A DNA stretch of 63,937 nt from Clostridiales bacterium. GTDB lineage: Bacteria > Bacillota > Clostridia > TANB77 > CAG-508. This document shows positions 43,023 to 52,768 of the stretch, in pieces. Position numbers and translations under genes: made by a program. Where the stretch lies: assembly GCA_004554705.1 (NCBI GenBank), contig SFKS01000005.1, positions 1 to 63,937 of the forward strand, in the 5' to 3' direction. The notes beneath the pieces were generated by a model. That model was not told where the DNA came from, did not search any database, and worked only from the letters and a program-made list of their open reading frames with translations. Within the stretch, counting starts at the first letter, position 1. Each line of letters begins with the position of its first letter.

Positions 43023-43817
43023 TTAGTTTTTCTTTAATAGACTTTTAATTTTTGCAAAGAAGCCTCTTTCCCTCCCTGGAATTGTAATATCAATATTTTC
43101 TCCTAAAATTCTTTTTGCTATTTCAATATATGCTTTCCCTGATGGAGCTTTTTTATTCTTTATTACTGGTTCTCCTTTATTTGTTTGTGTAATTATGTTT
43201 TCATCATCTGGAACAACGCCTATTAAATCTATTGATAATAAATCTACTATATCATCCACATCCATCATTTCGCCCTTCTTAACCATAGATGGTCTTAAAC
43301 GATTTACTATTAATTCTGGATTCTTTATTTCTGCTGCTTCCAATAATCCTATTATTCTGTCAGCATCTCTTATTGCAGATATTTCTGCTGTTGTTACTAC
43401 TATTGCTCTATCTGCTCCAGAAACTGCGTTTTTAAAGCCTTGTTCTATTCCAGCAGGGCAGTCTATTAACACATAATCAAACTCCTCTTTTAATTTTTTA
43501 GTTAATTCCTTCATTTGTTCTTCATTTATTGCATTTTTATCTCGTGTTTGGGCAGCAGGTAATAAAAACAGTTCATCAAAGCGTTTATCTTTTATTAGGG
43601 CTTGTCTTAATTTACATTTTTCTTCTATTACATCAACTATGTCGTATACTATTCTGTTTTCTAGTCCCATAACAACATCTAGGTTTCTAAGTCCAATATC
43701 TGTATCTACTAATACAACTTTTTTTCCTTCTTCTGCTAGACTAGAACCAAGGTTTGCAGTAGTTGTAGTTTTACCCACTCCACCTTTTCCTGATGTTATA
43801 ACTATTACTTCTCCCAT
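43023..43817 (-). CDS. minD: Septum site-determining ATPase MinD
   Basis: Deviant Walker A ATPase that binds membranes and MinE. KGGVGKTTTTANLG lies near residue 10, with VLVDTDIGLRNLD near 35 and DCPAGIEQGFKNA near 120. The C-terminal amphipathic membrane helix is GFFAKIKSLLKKN. ATG at 43817 is preferred over a long upstream extension because MGEVIVITSGKGGVG is the family start and GGAGGAA precedes it. Confidence 0.95.
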   Translation of the reverse strand: MGEVIVITSGKGGVGKTTTTANLGSSLAEEGKKVVLVDTDIGLRNLDVVMGLENRIVYDIVDVIEEKCKLRQALIKDKRFDELFLLPAAQTRDKNAINEEQMKELTKKLKEEFDYVLIDCPAGIEQGFKNAVSGADRAIVVTTAEISAIRDADRIIGLLEAAEIKNPELIVNRLRPSMVKKGEMMDVDDIVDLLSIDLIGVVPDDENIITQTNKGEPVIKNKKAPSGKAYIEIAKRILGENIDITIPGRERGFFAKIKSLLKKN

Positions 43818-43917
43818 AACATCTTTCCTCCTCGCATAATATATGTGTTTTTTCACATATATTATTGTATAATTTTTTTTGTCAAAAGTCAATGTTTTAT
43901 GGAAATAAATAGAAGAA

Positions 43918-43952
43918 AAAATGGAAAGAGTTTTTACTTCTCTTTCCATTTT
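43918..43952 (-). terminator. Terminator of ytfJ
   Basis: AAAATGGAAAGAG and CTCTTTCCATTTT around nine bases, past the ytfJ stop; minus-strand T run follows. Confidence 0.75.
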
Positions 43953-43967
43953 AATTTGTTTGTTTTT

Positions 43968-44470
43968 TTATAATTGGTCTTCTTTTTTCTCTGGTGTCTC
44001 GTAATTGTATTTATAGTCAATCCCTACTTTCTTTATTTTGGGCTTCTGGGGTTTATTTTCCTCCTTTGTTTCTTCCTTCTTCATTAATTTTTCAATTACT
44101 TTTTCGGTTTTTTCGCATAGTTCTGGCATATAATCCAAAATTTTATCTATTGCACAATCGTGTTCTACTGGAAGTAGTTTGACCTTATCCTCTTGTATTA
44201 CTAAAAATGCTACCCGGCTCCGCTTCCTCCTCCAAATGGATTTCTGTATGAAATGTTTTCTTCATCTTCTATTTTTTTGTATCCCTCTATTGATTCTCCT
44301 TTAAATTCACTACCTCCACTTGCAAATCCAAAGCATACTTTTGAAATTGGAATTATACTTACACTTTCGTTTATTTGTATTGCTTCTCCTATTATAGTAT
44401 TAACATCTATCATGTCTCTTATGCTATCCATTGTAGTCTCCATAAGCCCTTCTATTGGGTGTTCCATCAT
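43968..44470 (-). pseudogene. ytfJ: Sporulation-associated protein YtfJ, frame disrupted without CGG
   Basis: YtfJ proteins are forespore-expressed and spore-linked. Residues 1-80 match: MEHPIEGLMETTMDSIRDMI, GFASGGSEFKG and the Gly-rich NPFGGGSGAG. The frame then meets TAG at 44210-44212. The expected VAFLVIQ continuation lies in the -1 frame, starting with GTA at 44211-44213 and ending at 43968 after a Lys/Glu-rich tail. Simplest explanation: one G lost from a run of four (GGG for GGGG). A loss of several residues is possible too, since relatives often have extra residues between GAG and VAF. This break differs from the CGG breaks in sign and sequence, so I treat it as an assembly error or true damage. 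Confidence 0.75.
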
Positions 44471-44471
44471 A

Positions 44472-44927
44472 TTATTGGTACTCCTTTCTTAGCTTTTTTA
44501 TTATATTGATAATATGTACCAATTTTATTTTAAATATACAATTTATGGATAAATATATATAATTCTTATCTTGGTATATTGGCTCAATGCTATATTTTGA
44601 ATATTTTACTTTTCTTGCAAGTATAATTGCTAAAACGCTTGATGAAATACCTACTAAAATAGCAGTAGTTGTTGGATTTTTTGTTCCCATCTTTGCCGTA
44701 ATACTAATATTTTCTATATATGTTTTTTGTATTACATATTTAACACCTTCTATTTCAATTTTTATTTTTTTATTACTTTTGTTAAATATCTTTTTTATTT
44801 TTTCACTATTCAATTTAATTTTTAATATATCAAATTTATTAAACAAATTGAGACTTATAATTATTTTTATTCTTTCTATTTTATTGTTTTGAAATTCAAA
44901 TTCTTTAATATGAAACTTAATTGCCAC
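44472..44927 (-). CDS. DUF2953-family protein
   Basis: A 151-residue protein of the DUF2953 family, whose genes commonly sit beside ytfJ in Clostridia. A Lys/Ile/Asn-rich N-terminal half is followed by GTKNPTTTAILVGISSSVLAIIL, one hydrophobic segment (about 83-105), and a C-terminal segment CIFKIKLVHIINIIKK. The usual N-terminal transmembrane helix is missing, so it may be a shortened member. GTG at 44927 is the start, with AGGAGG ahead of it. The frame ends one base before the ytfJ start. Confidence 0.72.
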   Translation of the reverse strand: MAIKFHIKEFEFQNNKIERIKIIISLNLFNKFDILKIKLNSEKIKKIFNKSNKKIKIEIEGVKYVIQKTYIENISITAKMGTKNPTTTAILVGISSSVLAIILARKVKYSKYSIEPIYQDKNYIYLSINCIFKIKLVHIINIIKKLRKEYQ

Positions 44928-45001
44928 AGTTTTCCTCCTATGGCAATATTTTTCCCAAGTTTTAGCATTTTAAACACTATACTAAATGGCATTCTTTTAA
45001 C

Positions 45002-46893
45002 TTATTTATATATGAACCTTTCAAACCTTGTTTTTATGTATTTTTCTAATTTTTTCATAAATTCTTCTGGCTCTATTTCTTTATTTGCAACCATTTCTAA
45101 TCCTTTTTCCCAACTTGCTGTCAATTTAGGGTTTAGCATATCTGGTATTGATTGTTTTACTATGTCATATATTGCTTCTCCTTTTTCAGTTGGTGTTACT
45201 ATTTGTGTCTTTGAATTTATATCTATATGTTTTATTTTTTCTAGTTTTTTTATTATTTCTCCTCTTGTTGCACTTGTACCTATTCCGGCTCCCTTTATTT
45301 GCTCTCTTAGAGCTTCATCTTCTATAAGCTTTCCTGCATTTTCCATTGCAAGTATTAAGGAGCCTGAATTGTATCTTGTTGGTGGATTTGTTTCTGCTTC
45401 CTTTGTACTTATTTCTTTTATTTCTAGCTCTTGTTCCTTTTTTAAGTCTTTCAGATTTACATTTAACTCTTCTTTGTTATCTTTTTGTTTTAATATTTCT
45501 AAATATCCTATTTTTGTACAAACTTTTTCATTAGCATAAAAGGTTTCATTTTCTATATTTATGGTGACATTTATTTTACTAAATTCTGCTGCAGGATAGA
45601 ATATTGCTAAAAATCTTTTTACTATTACTCTATAGATTTCTTTATGTAAGTCTGGGAGTTTACTATAATTTTCAAACCCCTGTCCTGTTGGTATTATTGC
45701 ATAGTGGTCTGTTATTTTACTATCATTTACATATTTTGTCTTTGCCAAATTGTTTGTGGGATATTTTTCTTCTATCATCTTTGTTATGTATCCATTTATT
45801 TCTTCATCTTGCTTTAAGTTCTTAGCTAATCCGTTTAGGTTCTTAGATATCTCTTTTGCAACTGCTGTTGATAATACCCTCGCATCTGTTCTTGGGTATG
45901 TTACTAATTTCTTCTCATATAAGTTTTGTATTACTTCTAGGGTTTCATCTGGTTTTATTTTGAACTTTTTTGTACATTCATTTTGAATTTCTGCTAAGTT
46001 GAATAATAAAGGTGCATTTTCCTTTTGTTTTGATTTCTTCAATTCTGTTATAACTGCCTTTTTCCCTAATAGGCTTTTTATTAAGTTCTTTGCATCTTCT
46101 TCTTTTTTAAAACCTGTTTCATTATATAGTTTTGAAGATTCAAATACACTTGATTTTTCATTTACTTTCCACTCTGCTGTAAATCCTTTAAAAGCTACAT
46201 TTATTTTATAATACTTTGTTTTAACAAAATTTCTTATTTCTCGTTCTCTTGCGACTATCATTCCGGAGTACACAAGTCATTACTCTGCCTATTGATATTG
46301 AAGCCTTTTCTTCATTTATTGTTTTTGCAAGTTTTTTGCCAAAGATTATTGAAAGTAGCCTTGAAAAGTTTATACCTATTAGATAATCCTCTTTTGCCCT
46401 TAAATATGCTGAGTCTGATAAACTATCATATTCTGATAAATCCTTTGCCTCTTTTATGCCCCTTCGTATTTCTTCTTCTGTTTGGGAGTCTATCCAAACC
46501 CTTTTCATTTTTGCCTTTGGATTTGGTTTTGCCATCATAAAAACTAGTCGTTGTATGTATTCTCCTTCTCTTCCAGAATCTCCGAGCATTGTATATTTCC
46601 TCAACATCTTCTCTTTGAAGAAGTTCTTTTACAATTTCAAATTGCTTTGATACTTCTGGCTTTATTTCGTATTTAAATTCTTTTGGTATAAATGGGAGTG
46701 TATCTAATCTCCAAAACTTAAACTTTTCATCATATACTTCTGGATATGACATTGTGACTAAGTGGCCTACACACCATGTTATTATCCAATCTCTACTTTC
46801 AATGTATCCATTTTTTCTATTACTTTCAAGATTTAAGACTTTTGCATACTCCATAGCTACTGATGGTTTTTCTGTAATTAATAATTTTTTCAA
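45002..46893 (-). CDS. topB: DNA topoisomerase III (type IA), with two +1 frameshifts at CGG
   Basis: Type IA enzyme decatenating DNA. Three frames join through two in-frame CGG codons. Part 1 (46893-46585): toprim domain, ITEKPSVAMEYAKVL and IITWCVGHL. CGG at 46582-46584 (after GCT) is skipped to GGA, restoring AGDSGREGEYI, the acidic toprim motif. Part 2 (46583-46266): SLSDSAYLRAKEDYLIGINFSRL and SIGRVMTCV. CGG at 46263-46265 (after CTC) is skipped to GGA, restoring GMIVAREREI. Part 3 to 45002: the catalytic Tyr segment LVTYPRTDARVLS and domain IV. Total about 630 residues. Neither half alone would be functional. It overlaps nothing and lies directly downstream of the EndoQ-like gene. Confidence 0.92.
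46263..46265 (-). other. CGG +1 recoding site 2 in topB
   Basis: Coding-strand context is CTC-CGG-A. GGA restores the Gly after TCVL in the conserved RVMTCVLGMIV stretch. Confidence 0.67.
46582..46584 (-). other. CGG +1 recoding site 1 in topB
   Basis: Coding-strand context is GCT-CGG-A. GGA restores the first Gly of AGDSGREGE, the Mg-binding toprim motif. Confidence 0.68.
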
Positions 46894-46895
46894 AA

Positions 46896-48089
46896 TTATT
46901 CAGCTCCTATTTTTCCATATACGCCTCCACCACCTTCTTGTACTTTTATTTTACCTTCTCTGGCGTTTATAATGTTTCTTGCATTTTTTTCTCCTATAAC
47001 TGCCTCCAAATCATCGAAAGATAATTTATGTAAAATGTTCATTTCTGTTTCGAAATGGTCAAGCATTTTTTCTATTGTTTTATTTCCTAAGCCTGGTATA
47101 AAGGATAGTGGTATTTGGTATACATATTCTGGTCTATTTTCAGGACTTTTACTTTCTTTTTTATCTTTTATAATTTGTATTCTATCATACACACCCATTG
47201 TTATATTTTTACTATCACAAGTATTGCATTTAGTGACTGGTGCTATTCCAGGTATATTTTTTTCGCATACTTCACAATATGTTCTATGGTATTTTCCAAG
47301 TTTTGGGTCTAGTCCATAGTTTGTTACTATTCTTCTTCCATCTTCATTTTTTATGGCTTTTAATAGTTCTTTAAAGCTTATATCTTCAACTAATAGTTTG
47401 TTGTATTCTCTAGCTATTTTAGGAAGAGAATGTGCATCTGAATTTGTTAAGAATGTTTTTCCTTCTAGTTCTGATATGTTATCTGCTAGATTTGTATCTG
47501 AACTTAGTCCTAATTCTATTGCCAGTACTTTGTTATATTTTTCTTTGAAGATTTTTTCTAGTCTATCTGTACAATTTCCATAAAAGCTTTTATGGGGTGT
47601 AAAACAATGTGCTGGAATTAGTATTCCATTATATTTTTCTACTATGTCTATTAAATCATATGCTGATATATCTGCTCTTTGAGAACTTAGTGTTATGTTT
47701 TTTATATGCTTACTCATTTCATTGGAGAAACCTTTTATATCTTTTAGGTGCGGAAAAAAACATATATTATGGGCACTTCCACAGTTTCCATTTATACCTG
47801 TTTCTGATGTTTCTATTTCACTTCCTAGAATTATACATACTTTATCTTTATATATTATTCCTCCATCTTTAATTTCGTAAGCTTCCCCTGTTTTTAAGAA
47901 GCTTTCTATATCTTCTATTACATATGGTGATGCACAATCTATTATTCCTGCTATATTTATTCCCTTTCTATCTCTACATTCTTTTGCTATGTTTGCAAAA
48001 TTTAGTGACTTTGCTGCTGTTATTTTTATTGGTTTGTTATTTTCGCTTCTTCCAATATGAATATGTAAATCTGCAAATACCTCGTACAT
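46896..48089 (-). CDS. Endonuclease Q-like PHP-domain protein
   Basis: Matches the TIGR00375/EndoQ family, which nicks DNA at deaminated bases (uracil, hypoxanthine) and is found in some archaea and in Bacillus (YqxK). Order: PHP catalytic domain with ADLHIHIGRS at residue 5 and NSDAHSL near 230, a zinc ribbon (CEVCEKN, CNTCDSKN) near 285-312, then a helix-hairpin-helix (IPGLGNKTIEKML) near 348. Loss of an uracil-DNA glycosylase is often inferred for EndoQ bacteria, but that cannot be judged here. ATG at 48089 has GAAAGGAAG upstream. Two bases separate it from topB, so the two are one operon. Confidence 0.88.
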   Translation of the reverse strand: MYEVFADLHIHIGRSENNKPIKITAAKSLNFANIAKECRDRKGINIAGIIDCASPYVIEDIESFLKTGEAYEIKDGGIIYKDKVCIILGSEIETSETGINGNCGSAHNICFFPHLKDIKGFSNEMSKHIKNITLSSQRADISAYDLIDIVEKYNGILIPAHCFTPHKSFYGNCTDRLEKIFKEKYNKVLAIELGLSSDTNLADNISELEGKTFLTNSDAHSLPKIAREYNKLLVEDISFKELLKAIKNEDGRRIVTNYGLDPKLGKYHRTYCEVCEKNIPGIAPVTKCNTCDSKNITMGVYDRIQIIKDKKESKSPENRPEYVYQIPLSFIPGLGNKTIEKMLDHFETEMNILHKLSFDDLEAVIGEKNARNIINAREGKIKVQEGGGGVYGKIGAE

Positions 48090-48150
48090 TATTATCTTCC
48101 TTTCATTAATTAACATTTGTTTCGAAAATGAAAAGTCAATGAGACCTCTG

Positions 48151-48594
48151 TCATCTCTTGGAATTTTCTTTTATTGCAAGGCGTGCTAACTCATCACACC
48201 TATTGTTGTACTCATTATCACTATGTCCTTTTACTTTAATAAATTTTACATTGTGTTGTTTAGTTAAATTGTATAGCTCTTGCCATAGTTCTTTATTCTT
48301 AACAGGCTCTTTACTTGAGTTTATCCAATTTTTTTTTCTCCATCCCTCTATCCAATGATTATTAAAGGCGTTTACTACATATGCACTATCACTGTATATC
48401 TCAACCTCGCACTCATATTTTAATAGTTTTAACCCTTCTATTACTGCTGTTATTTCCATTATATTATTTGTTGTATTTTCCATATATCCACTTATTTCTT
48501 TTTTTACGTTTTTATACATCAAAATTGTTCCCCAGCCTCCTGGTCCTGGATTCCCAGAGCAAGCACCATCTGTATAAATTACTACTTTTTCCAT
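48151..48594 (-). CDS. rnhA: Ribonuclease HI
   Basis: Cuts the RNA strand of RNA-DNA hybrids. The catalytic D-E-D-D set is visible: YTDGACSGNPGPGGWG near residue 7, MEITAVIEGL near 45, YSDSAYVVNA near 68 and the last Asp in KGHSDNEYNNRCDELA near 125. 147 residues, normal length. Heads the rnhA-EndoQ-topB group; divergent from tmcAL. Confidence 0.95.
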   Translation of the reverse strand: MEKVVIYTDGACSGNPGPGGWGTILMYKNVKKEISGYMENTTNNIMEITAVIEGLKLLKYECEVEIYSDSAYVVNAFNNHWIEGWRKKNWINSSKEPVKNKELWQELYNLTKQHNVKFIKVKGHSDNEYNNRCDELARLAIKENSKR

Positions 48595-48682
48595 ATTTCC
48601 TCCGAAAATATTTGTATTTTTTTTTATCTTGTGATATTATATCAATAATATAGTAAAAAAATCAATATATAAGGAGAAAATA

Positions 48683-49918
48683 ATGAGCAAAGTTCTAGCA
48701 ATTATTTGTGAATACAACCCATTTCATAATGGGCATCTGTACCAATTAAATGAATCCATTAAAACCGTAAATCCTGATTTTGTACTGTGCATAATGAGTG
48801 GGAATTTTGTTGAACGCGGAAATACTGCTCTTATTAATAAATGGGCTAGAGCTGAAATGGCATTATATGCCGGCGTAGATATGGTTATTGAGCTCCCTAC
48901 TATTTACAGTATATCTAGTGCAGAGAATTTTGCTTCTGGTAGTATTAAAATCTTAAATAGCTTGAAGTGCGATACTTATCTCTCTTTTGGTAGTGAAAGT
49001 GGTGATATAAATACTTTAAATAAGTTTGCTGAAATTCTAGTTAAAGAACCTCCTGAATATGTTACTATGCTAAATCATGAATTATCTAAAGGTCTATCTT
49101 TTCCAAAGGCACGTGAAAATGCTATGCTGTTATATATAAACGACATTCGTAATTCTACTAGTGTTTTATCTGGCTCAAACAACATCTTGGGTATTGAATA
49201 TTTGAAACAAATAATAAAAACTGGAAATAAAATTTCTCCTATTACAATAAAACGTATTGGAACTGAATATAATAGTTTATCTGCTGATAAAAATATAGCA
49301 AGCAGTACAGCTATTCGAGAAATGCTTTTGCAAAAGAAACCTGTAAAACAGTTGATGCCTAGAGCTTCATATTCAATATTGAAGGAAGAACTTGAAAGTG
49401 GAAAGTTTGTTTTAAGTACATCTCAATTTGAAAAAGAAATAATTTATAAGTTGCGTTGTATGACAATTAATGAAATTGCCAATCTTCCTGATGTTTCAGA
49501 GGGTTTAGAATATAAAATTAAAGATGCTGCAAATAGTTGTAACAATTTAGAAGCTCTTGTTTTTATGATAAAATCTAAAAGATATACATTAACAAGAATC
49601 AATAGAATTTTATTGTATGCCCTTTTAAATATAACAAAACAGGATTTCATTGACTCTCAAAAAGTTGTTCCTTATATGCGTGTATTAGGAATAAGTGAAA
49701 ATGGAAAGTTTTTATTGTCTGAGTTGAGTAAAAATAAGAAGTTGAATGTAATTACCTCAGTAAAACAATTTATGGACAATAATAAAAGTAATAACACTAA
49801 TAGAATTCTTAAAAACATGCTTGAGAAGGATATTTTAGCTACCAATATATATACATTAGGATACAAAAAAAATCCAGATGCAAATCTAGACTACACAAAA
49901 AAAATAGTTGTAATTTAG
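48683..49918 (+). CDS. tmcAL: tRNA(Met) cytidine acetate ligase (TmcAL)
   Basis: Installs N4-acetylcytidine at the elongator tRNA-Met wobble base using acetate and ATP. The nucleotidyltransferase-like N-terminus has CEYNPFHNGHLYQL near residue 9, followed by FVERGNTALINKWARAEMAL and SFGSESGD. The C-terminal HUP part contains the STAIREMLLQKK motif near 215. 411 residues, the usual length. AAGGAG precedes the ATG. It contains no in-frame CGG; its CGG trinucleotides (CGC-GGA, GCC-GGC) straddle codons and the frame is intact. Confidence 0.95.
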   Translation: MSKVLAIICEYNPFHNGHLYQLNESIKTVNPDFVLCIMSGNFVERGNTALINKWARAEMALYAGVDMVIELPTIYSISSAENFASGSIKILNSLKCDTYLSFGSESGDINTLNKFAEILVKEPPEYVTMLNHELSKGLSFPKARENAMLLYINDIRNSTSVLSGSNNILGIEYLKQIIKTGNKISPITIKRIGTEYNSLSADKNIASSTAIREMLLQKKPVKQLMPRASYSILKEELESGKFVLSTSQFEKEIIYKLRCMTINEIANLPDVSEGLEYKIKDAANSCNNLEALVFMIKSKRYTLTRINRILLYALLNITKQDFIDSQKVVPYMRVLGISENGKFLLSELSKNKKLNVITSVKQFMDNNKSNNTNRILKNMLEKDILATNIYTLGYKKNPDANLDYTKKIVVI

Positions 49919-49966
49919 TAAAATATTTCAACTTATTATCTAAGAGTAACATTATTTGTTATTCAT

Positions 49967-49994
49967 AAAAGCAACTGCGTTTGCAGTTGCTTTT
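49967..49994. terminator. Bidirectional terminator between tmcAL and yebC
   Basis: AAAAGCAACTGC and GCAGTTGCTTTT around four bases. Confidence 0.85.
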
Positions 49995-49996
49995 GT

Positions 49997-50722
49997 CTAC
50001 TCTTCCCAGTTATGATATATGTCTATTACATCATCTAATTCATCTAATTTTTCTAATATTAATTCCATTCTTTTTGTACCATTTTCATCTAAAGATATAT
50101 AGTTATTTGGCACCATTTTTATGTCTGCTTCTAAAAAGCTTATACCGTTCTCTTCTAAAGCTTGGCTTAACGTTGAAAAATCTGTTGGATTTGAAGTTAT
50201 CTCATAAACTTCTTCTGATGTTTCCATATTTTCAGCTCCATTTTCTAATGCTAGCATCATTAGATCGTCTTCTTCTATTTTGCAAGTTTGTTTTTCAATT
50301 ACTATTACGCCTTTTTTTTCAAACATATATGATACACAGCCTGAAGTTCCTAAGTTTCCTCCAAATTTATCAAATATGTGTCTTACATCAGCTGCTGTTC
50401 TATTTTTATTGTCTGTTGAAGCATTTACTATAATAGCAACTCCATTAGGTCCATAGCCTTCATATGTAATTTCTTCATAATTTTCATTACTTCCTGCTCC
50501 AGCTGCTTTTTTTATAGCATTGTTTATTGTATCATTTGGCATATTGTTTGCTTTGCATTTTGCAATTACATCTTTTAGTTTTGAATTTCCTACTGGATCT
50601 GGACCACCTTGTTTTACTGCCATTAATAATTCTCTTCCTAATTTTGTAAATATTTTACCTCTTGCTGCATCTGCTTTACCTTTTTTTGCTTGAATATTAT
50701 GCCATTTGCTATGTCCTGACAT
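49997..50722 (-). CDS. yebC: YebC/PmpR-family protein
   Basis: The family was long annotated as transcriptional regulators. YebC-type members relieve ribosome stalling at proline-rich stretches. Typical start AGHSKWHNIQAKKGKADAARGKIFTKL, then GGPDPVGNSKLKDVIAKCKANNMPNDTI and YEGYGPNGVAII. 241 residues. GGAGG before the ATG. Adjacent to a 385-base gap and the AI-2E permease on the same strand. Confidence 0.95.
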   Translation of the reverse strand: MSGHSKWHNIQAKKGKADAARGKIFTKLGRELLMAVKQGGPDPVGNSKLKDVIAKCKANNMPNDTINNAIKKAAGAGSNENYEEITYEGYGPNGVAIIVNASTDNKNRTAADVRHIFDKFGGNLGTSGCVSYMFEKKGVIVIEKQTCKIEEDDLMMLALENGAENMETSEEVYEITSNPTDFSTLSQALEENGISFLEADIKMVPNNYISLDENGTKRMELILEKLDELDDVIDIYHNWEE

Positions 50723-51107
50723 ATAACTCTCCTCCTCTTTCTTACATACCAGTGTTTAAGCTCTTTTCAAGGTTTTCACTTGTATGTCTTTCCAAAAATT
50801 TTCTTTATTGTTCTTTGTTGATTTATATGGGTTTGTGTGGTTCTTTATTGAACAAATTGTGCCAAAATTGTGCCAGAATTTATATTGCAAATATTATGTA
50901 AAGAGTTCACTTCTAAACAATTTTGTCCACTGATTTTTCACTTAGGTTATTGTAACACATTTTCCTTTATTTGTATATATTTTTGTACAAATTTTAGTTG
51001 TTTTAATCCTAAAATATATTAATTAATCCTCTCTTTTTATTTTTTTATTTATATATAGCATATCTGTAACCATGATTTTGTATAGTTTTTTGAAAGAAAT
51101 TTTATAT
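50723..51107. other. Long intergenic region with no gene seen
   Basis: AT-rich and without a coding frame of note. It should contain the yebC promoter. The only structure noticed is a tandem direct repeat AAATTGTGCC at about 50853-50875. Confidence 0.5.
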
Positions 51108-52200
51108 TTATAAAAATATACTTTTTACTATTCCGTTTTCTATACTTACACTAAATATATTTTTCAATATGATTAAAATTATTGGTCCAACAAAAAGTCC
51201 TAGTATTCCAATAATTTTAAATCCTGTATACATTGCAATAAGCGTAAATATTGGATGTATTCCTATCTTTCCACTTACTATTTTGGGCTCTAATAATTGT
51301 CTTACAACTAAAATAGTAGCATAGATAATAATTATAGCTATTCCTAGATTAAAATCTCCATTGATAGCTACAATAATTGCCCAAGGTATCATTACCGTTC
51401 CTGAGCCGAAGTATTGGTAATGCATCGACAAACCCTATTCCTAGGGCTGCTAAAAATGGATATGGAACATTAAAATTTAGGAACTGGAGTATATAAAGAC
51501 CTATTAGAACTATAAAAAATGATATTATAATAAGTATTGCTTCTGCTTTTAAATATCCTCCTAATGATTTTATAATCTCTCTTAAATGTATTCCTATCTT
51601 TTTAGCCCATCTTTTTGGCAATTGATGTTCTAATGTGTCTATAATATACATTTTGTCTGTACAGATGAAATATGTTGCAAGTAAAGTTATAAATGTATAG
51701 ATTCCAATTGTTGGTAATGCTGATATTGTTTGTGTAACTTTACTTAAAAATGTTGATACATAGTTTGTAATAAATACTATTACTTTATCAGTAGATTTTT
51801 CAATTATTGTTACTATCTCCACTGGTATTTTACTATTTCCATCTTTTATTATTTTCATATATTCATTAATCTTTGAATAGATTAATTGTATATATTTATT
51901 TAAGCTTTGCAGTAAATTGGAACTTTCTGTTAGTAGTGTTACAACCCCCCAAGTAAGTAATCCTAGTAATATTATAAAAATTATTGCTAGAACTATTATT
52001 GCTCCTTTCTTTCTTTCTAATTTAGTTTTTTTTACGACAAGCTTTATTAATGGTTCAACAAATAGTGATATTATAAAACCTATTAAAAATGGCATATAAA
52101 ATATTGCAAGTTTTAGAACCAAAAATATTAAAATAATTGATACTATAAGTACCAATATGTTTTTTAATATTCTTGTCCAATATCCAACATCAACAATCAT
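51108..52200 (-). CDS. AI-2E family transporter-like permease, with a +1 frameshift at CGG
   Basis: Polytopic membrane protein of the UPF0118/AI-2E transporter family; exporter roles for autoinducer 2 or ions are reported for members, and the substrate here is unknown. About eight hydrophobic segments are present, for example residues 10-35, 55-85, 145-170 and 200-245. At 51406-51408 (codon 265) an in-frame CGG follows CTT. GGC from the +1 frame restores the family motif VDALPILGSGTVMIPW, followed by IIYATILVVRQLLEPKIVSG and the stop at 51108. Unshifted, it ends about 18 residues later and lacks the last two helices. Total about 364 residues. Confidence 0.9.
51406..51408 (-). other. CGG +1 recoding site in the AI-2E permease
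   Basis: Coding-strand heptamer CTT-CGG-C, one base from the Ty1 sequence CTT-AGG-C. GGC supplies the Gly of PILGSG. Confidence 0.7.
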
Positions 52201-52235
52201 TATTATTTATCTCCTTAAATATGTATTTTAATTGT

Positions 52236-52258
52236 GCAGAGGCCTTATTTGCCTCTGC
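52236..52258 (-). terminator. Terminator after the CBS protein
   Basis: GCAGAGGC and GCCTCTGC around seven bases, just past the stop; the T run is weak. Confidence 0.65.
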
Positions 52259-52264
52259 AAGTTT

Positions 52265-52708
52265 TTATTGATTATTTTTGCTATCATTTCCGCATCTACA
52301 TATTCCTTCTACTGTTGTTGTTACTTGCTTACTATTTACACCTTCTGCATTTACTAAATCTCCTAATGTTATGATTCCTACTATTGTATCATTTTCAATT
52401 ACAGGAACTCTTTTAATCTGGCAATCACACATTATCTTGCTTGCCTGTGTTAGTTCTTCATCGGGTGTTACTGTATATACTGCTGTTGTCATAATTTCGC
52501 TAATTGGCGTTGTATTGGCATTTTTGTTACAAGCTACACCTCTTAAAACTATGTCTCTATCTGTAACTAGCCCTACTACATTTTTGTTTGTGTCACATAC
52601 TGGAATACATCCTACATGATTTTGTTGCATTAATTTTGCGACATCATTTATTGTAGTTTGTGGATTAACACAAGATACTTGATTGCACATACAATCTCTA
52701 ACCTTCAT
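52265..52708 (-). CDS. CBS-domain pair protein
   Basis: A 147-residue stand-alone Bateman module of two CBS repeats: residues 5-62 (MCNQVSCVNPQTTINDVAKLM, GLVTDRDIVLRG) and 68-130 (ITLGDLVNAEG, VYTVTPDEELTQASKIM). Such proteins bind adenosine nucleotides or related ligands and regulate partners. A C-terminal Cys/Asn tail (CRCGNDSKNNQ) is short. GGGG ahead of the ATG. No catalytic domain is fused. The partner is unknown. Confidence 0.85.
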   Translation of the reverse strand: MKVRDCMCNQVSCVNPQTTINDVAKLMQQNHVGCIPVCDTNKNVVGLVTDRDIVLRGVACNKNANTTPISEIMTTAVYTVTPDEELTQASKIMCDCQIKRVPVIENDTIVGIITLGDLVNAEGVNSKQVTTTVEGICRCGNDSKNNQ

Positions 52709-52768
52709 AATATTTCCCCTTTCTATAACTTATTATTGTTATTTTTGAGGAAAATTATACTATTTTTT

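Noticed and set aside
50853..50875. Tandem repeat AAATTGTGCC as a phage attachment site
   Set aside because: Only two copies, no integrase and no tRNA alongside; left as a note in the intergenic feature.
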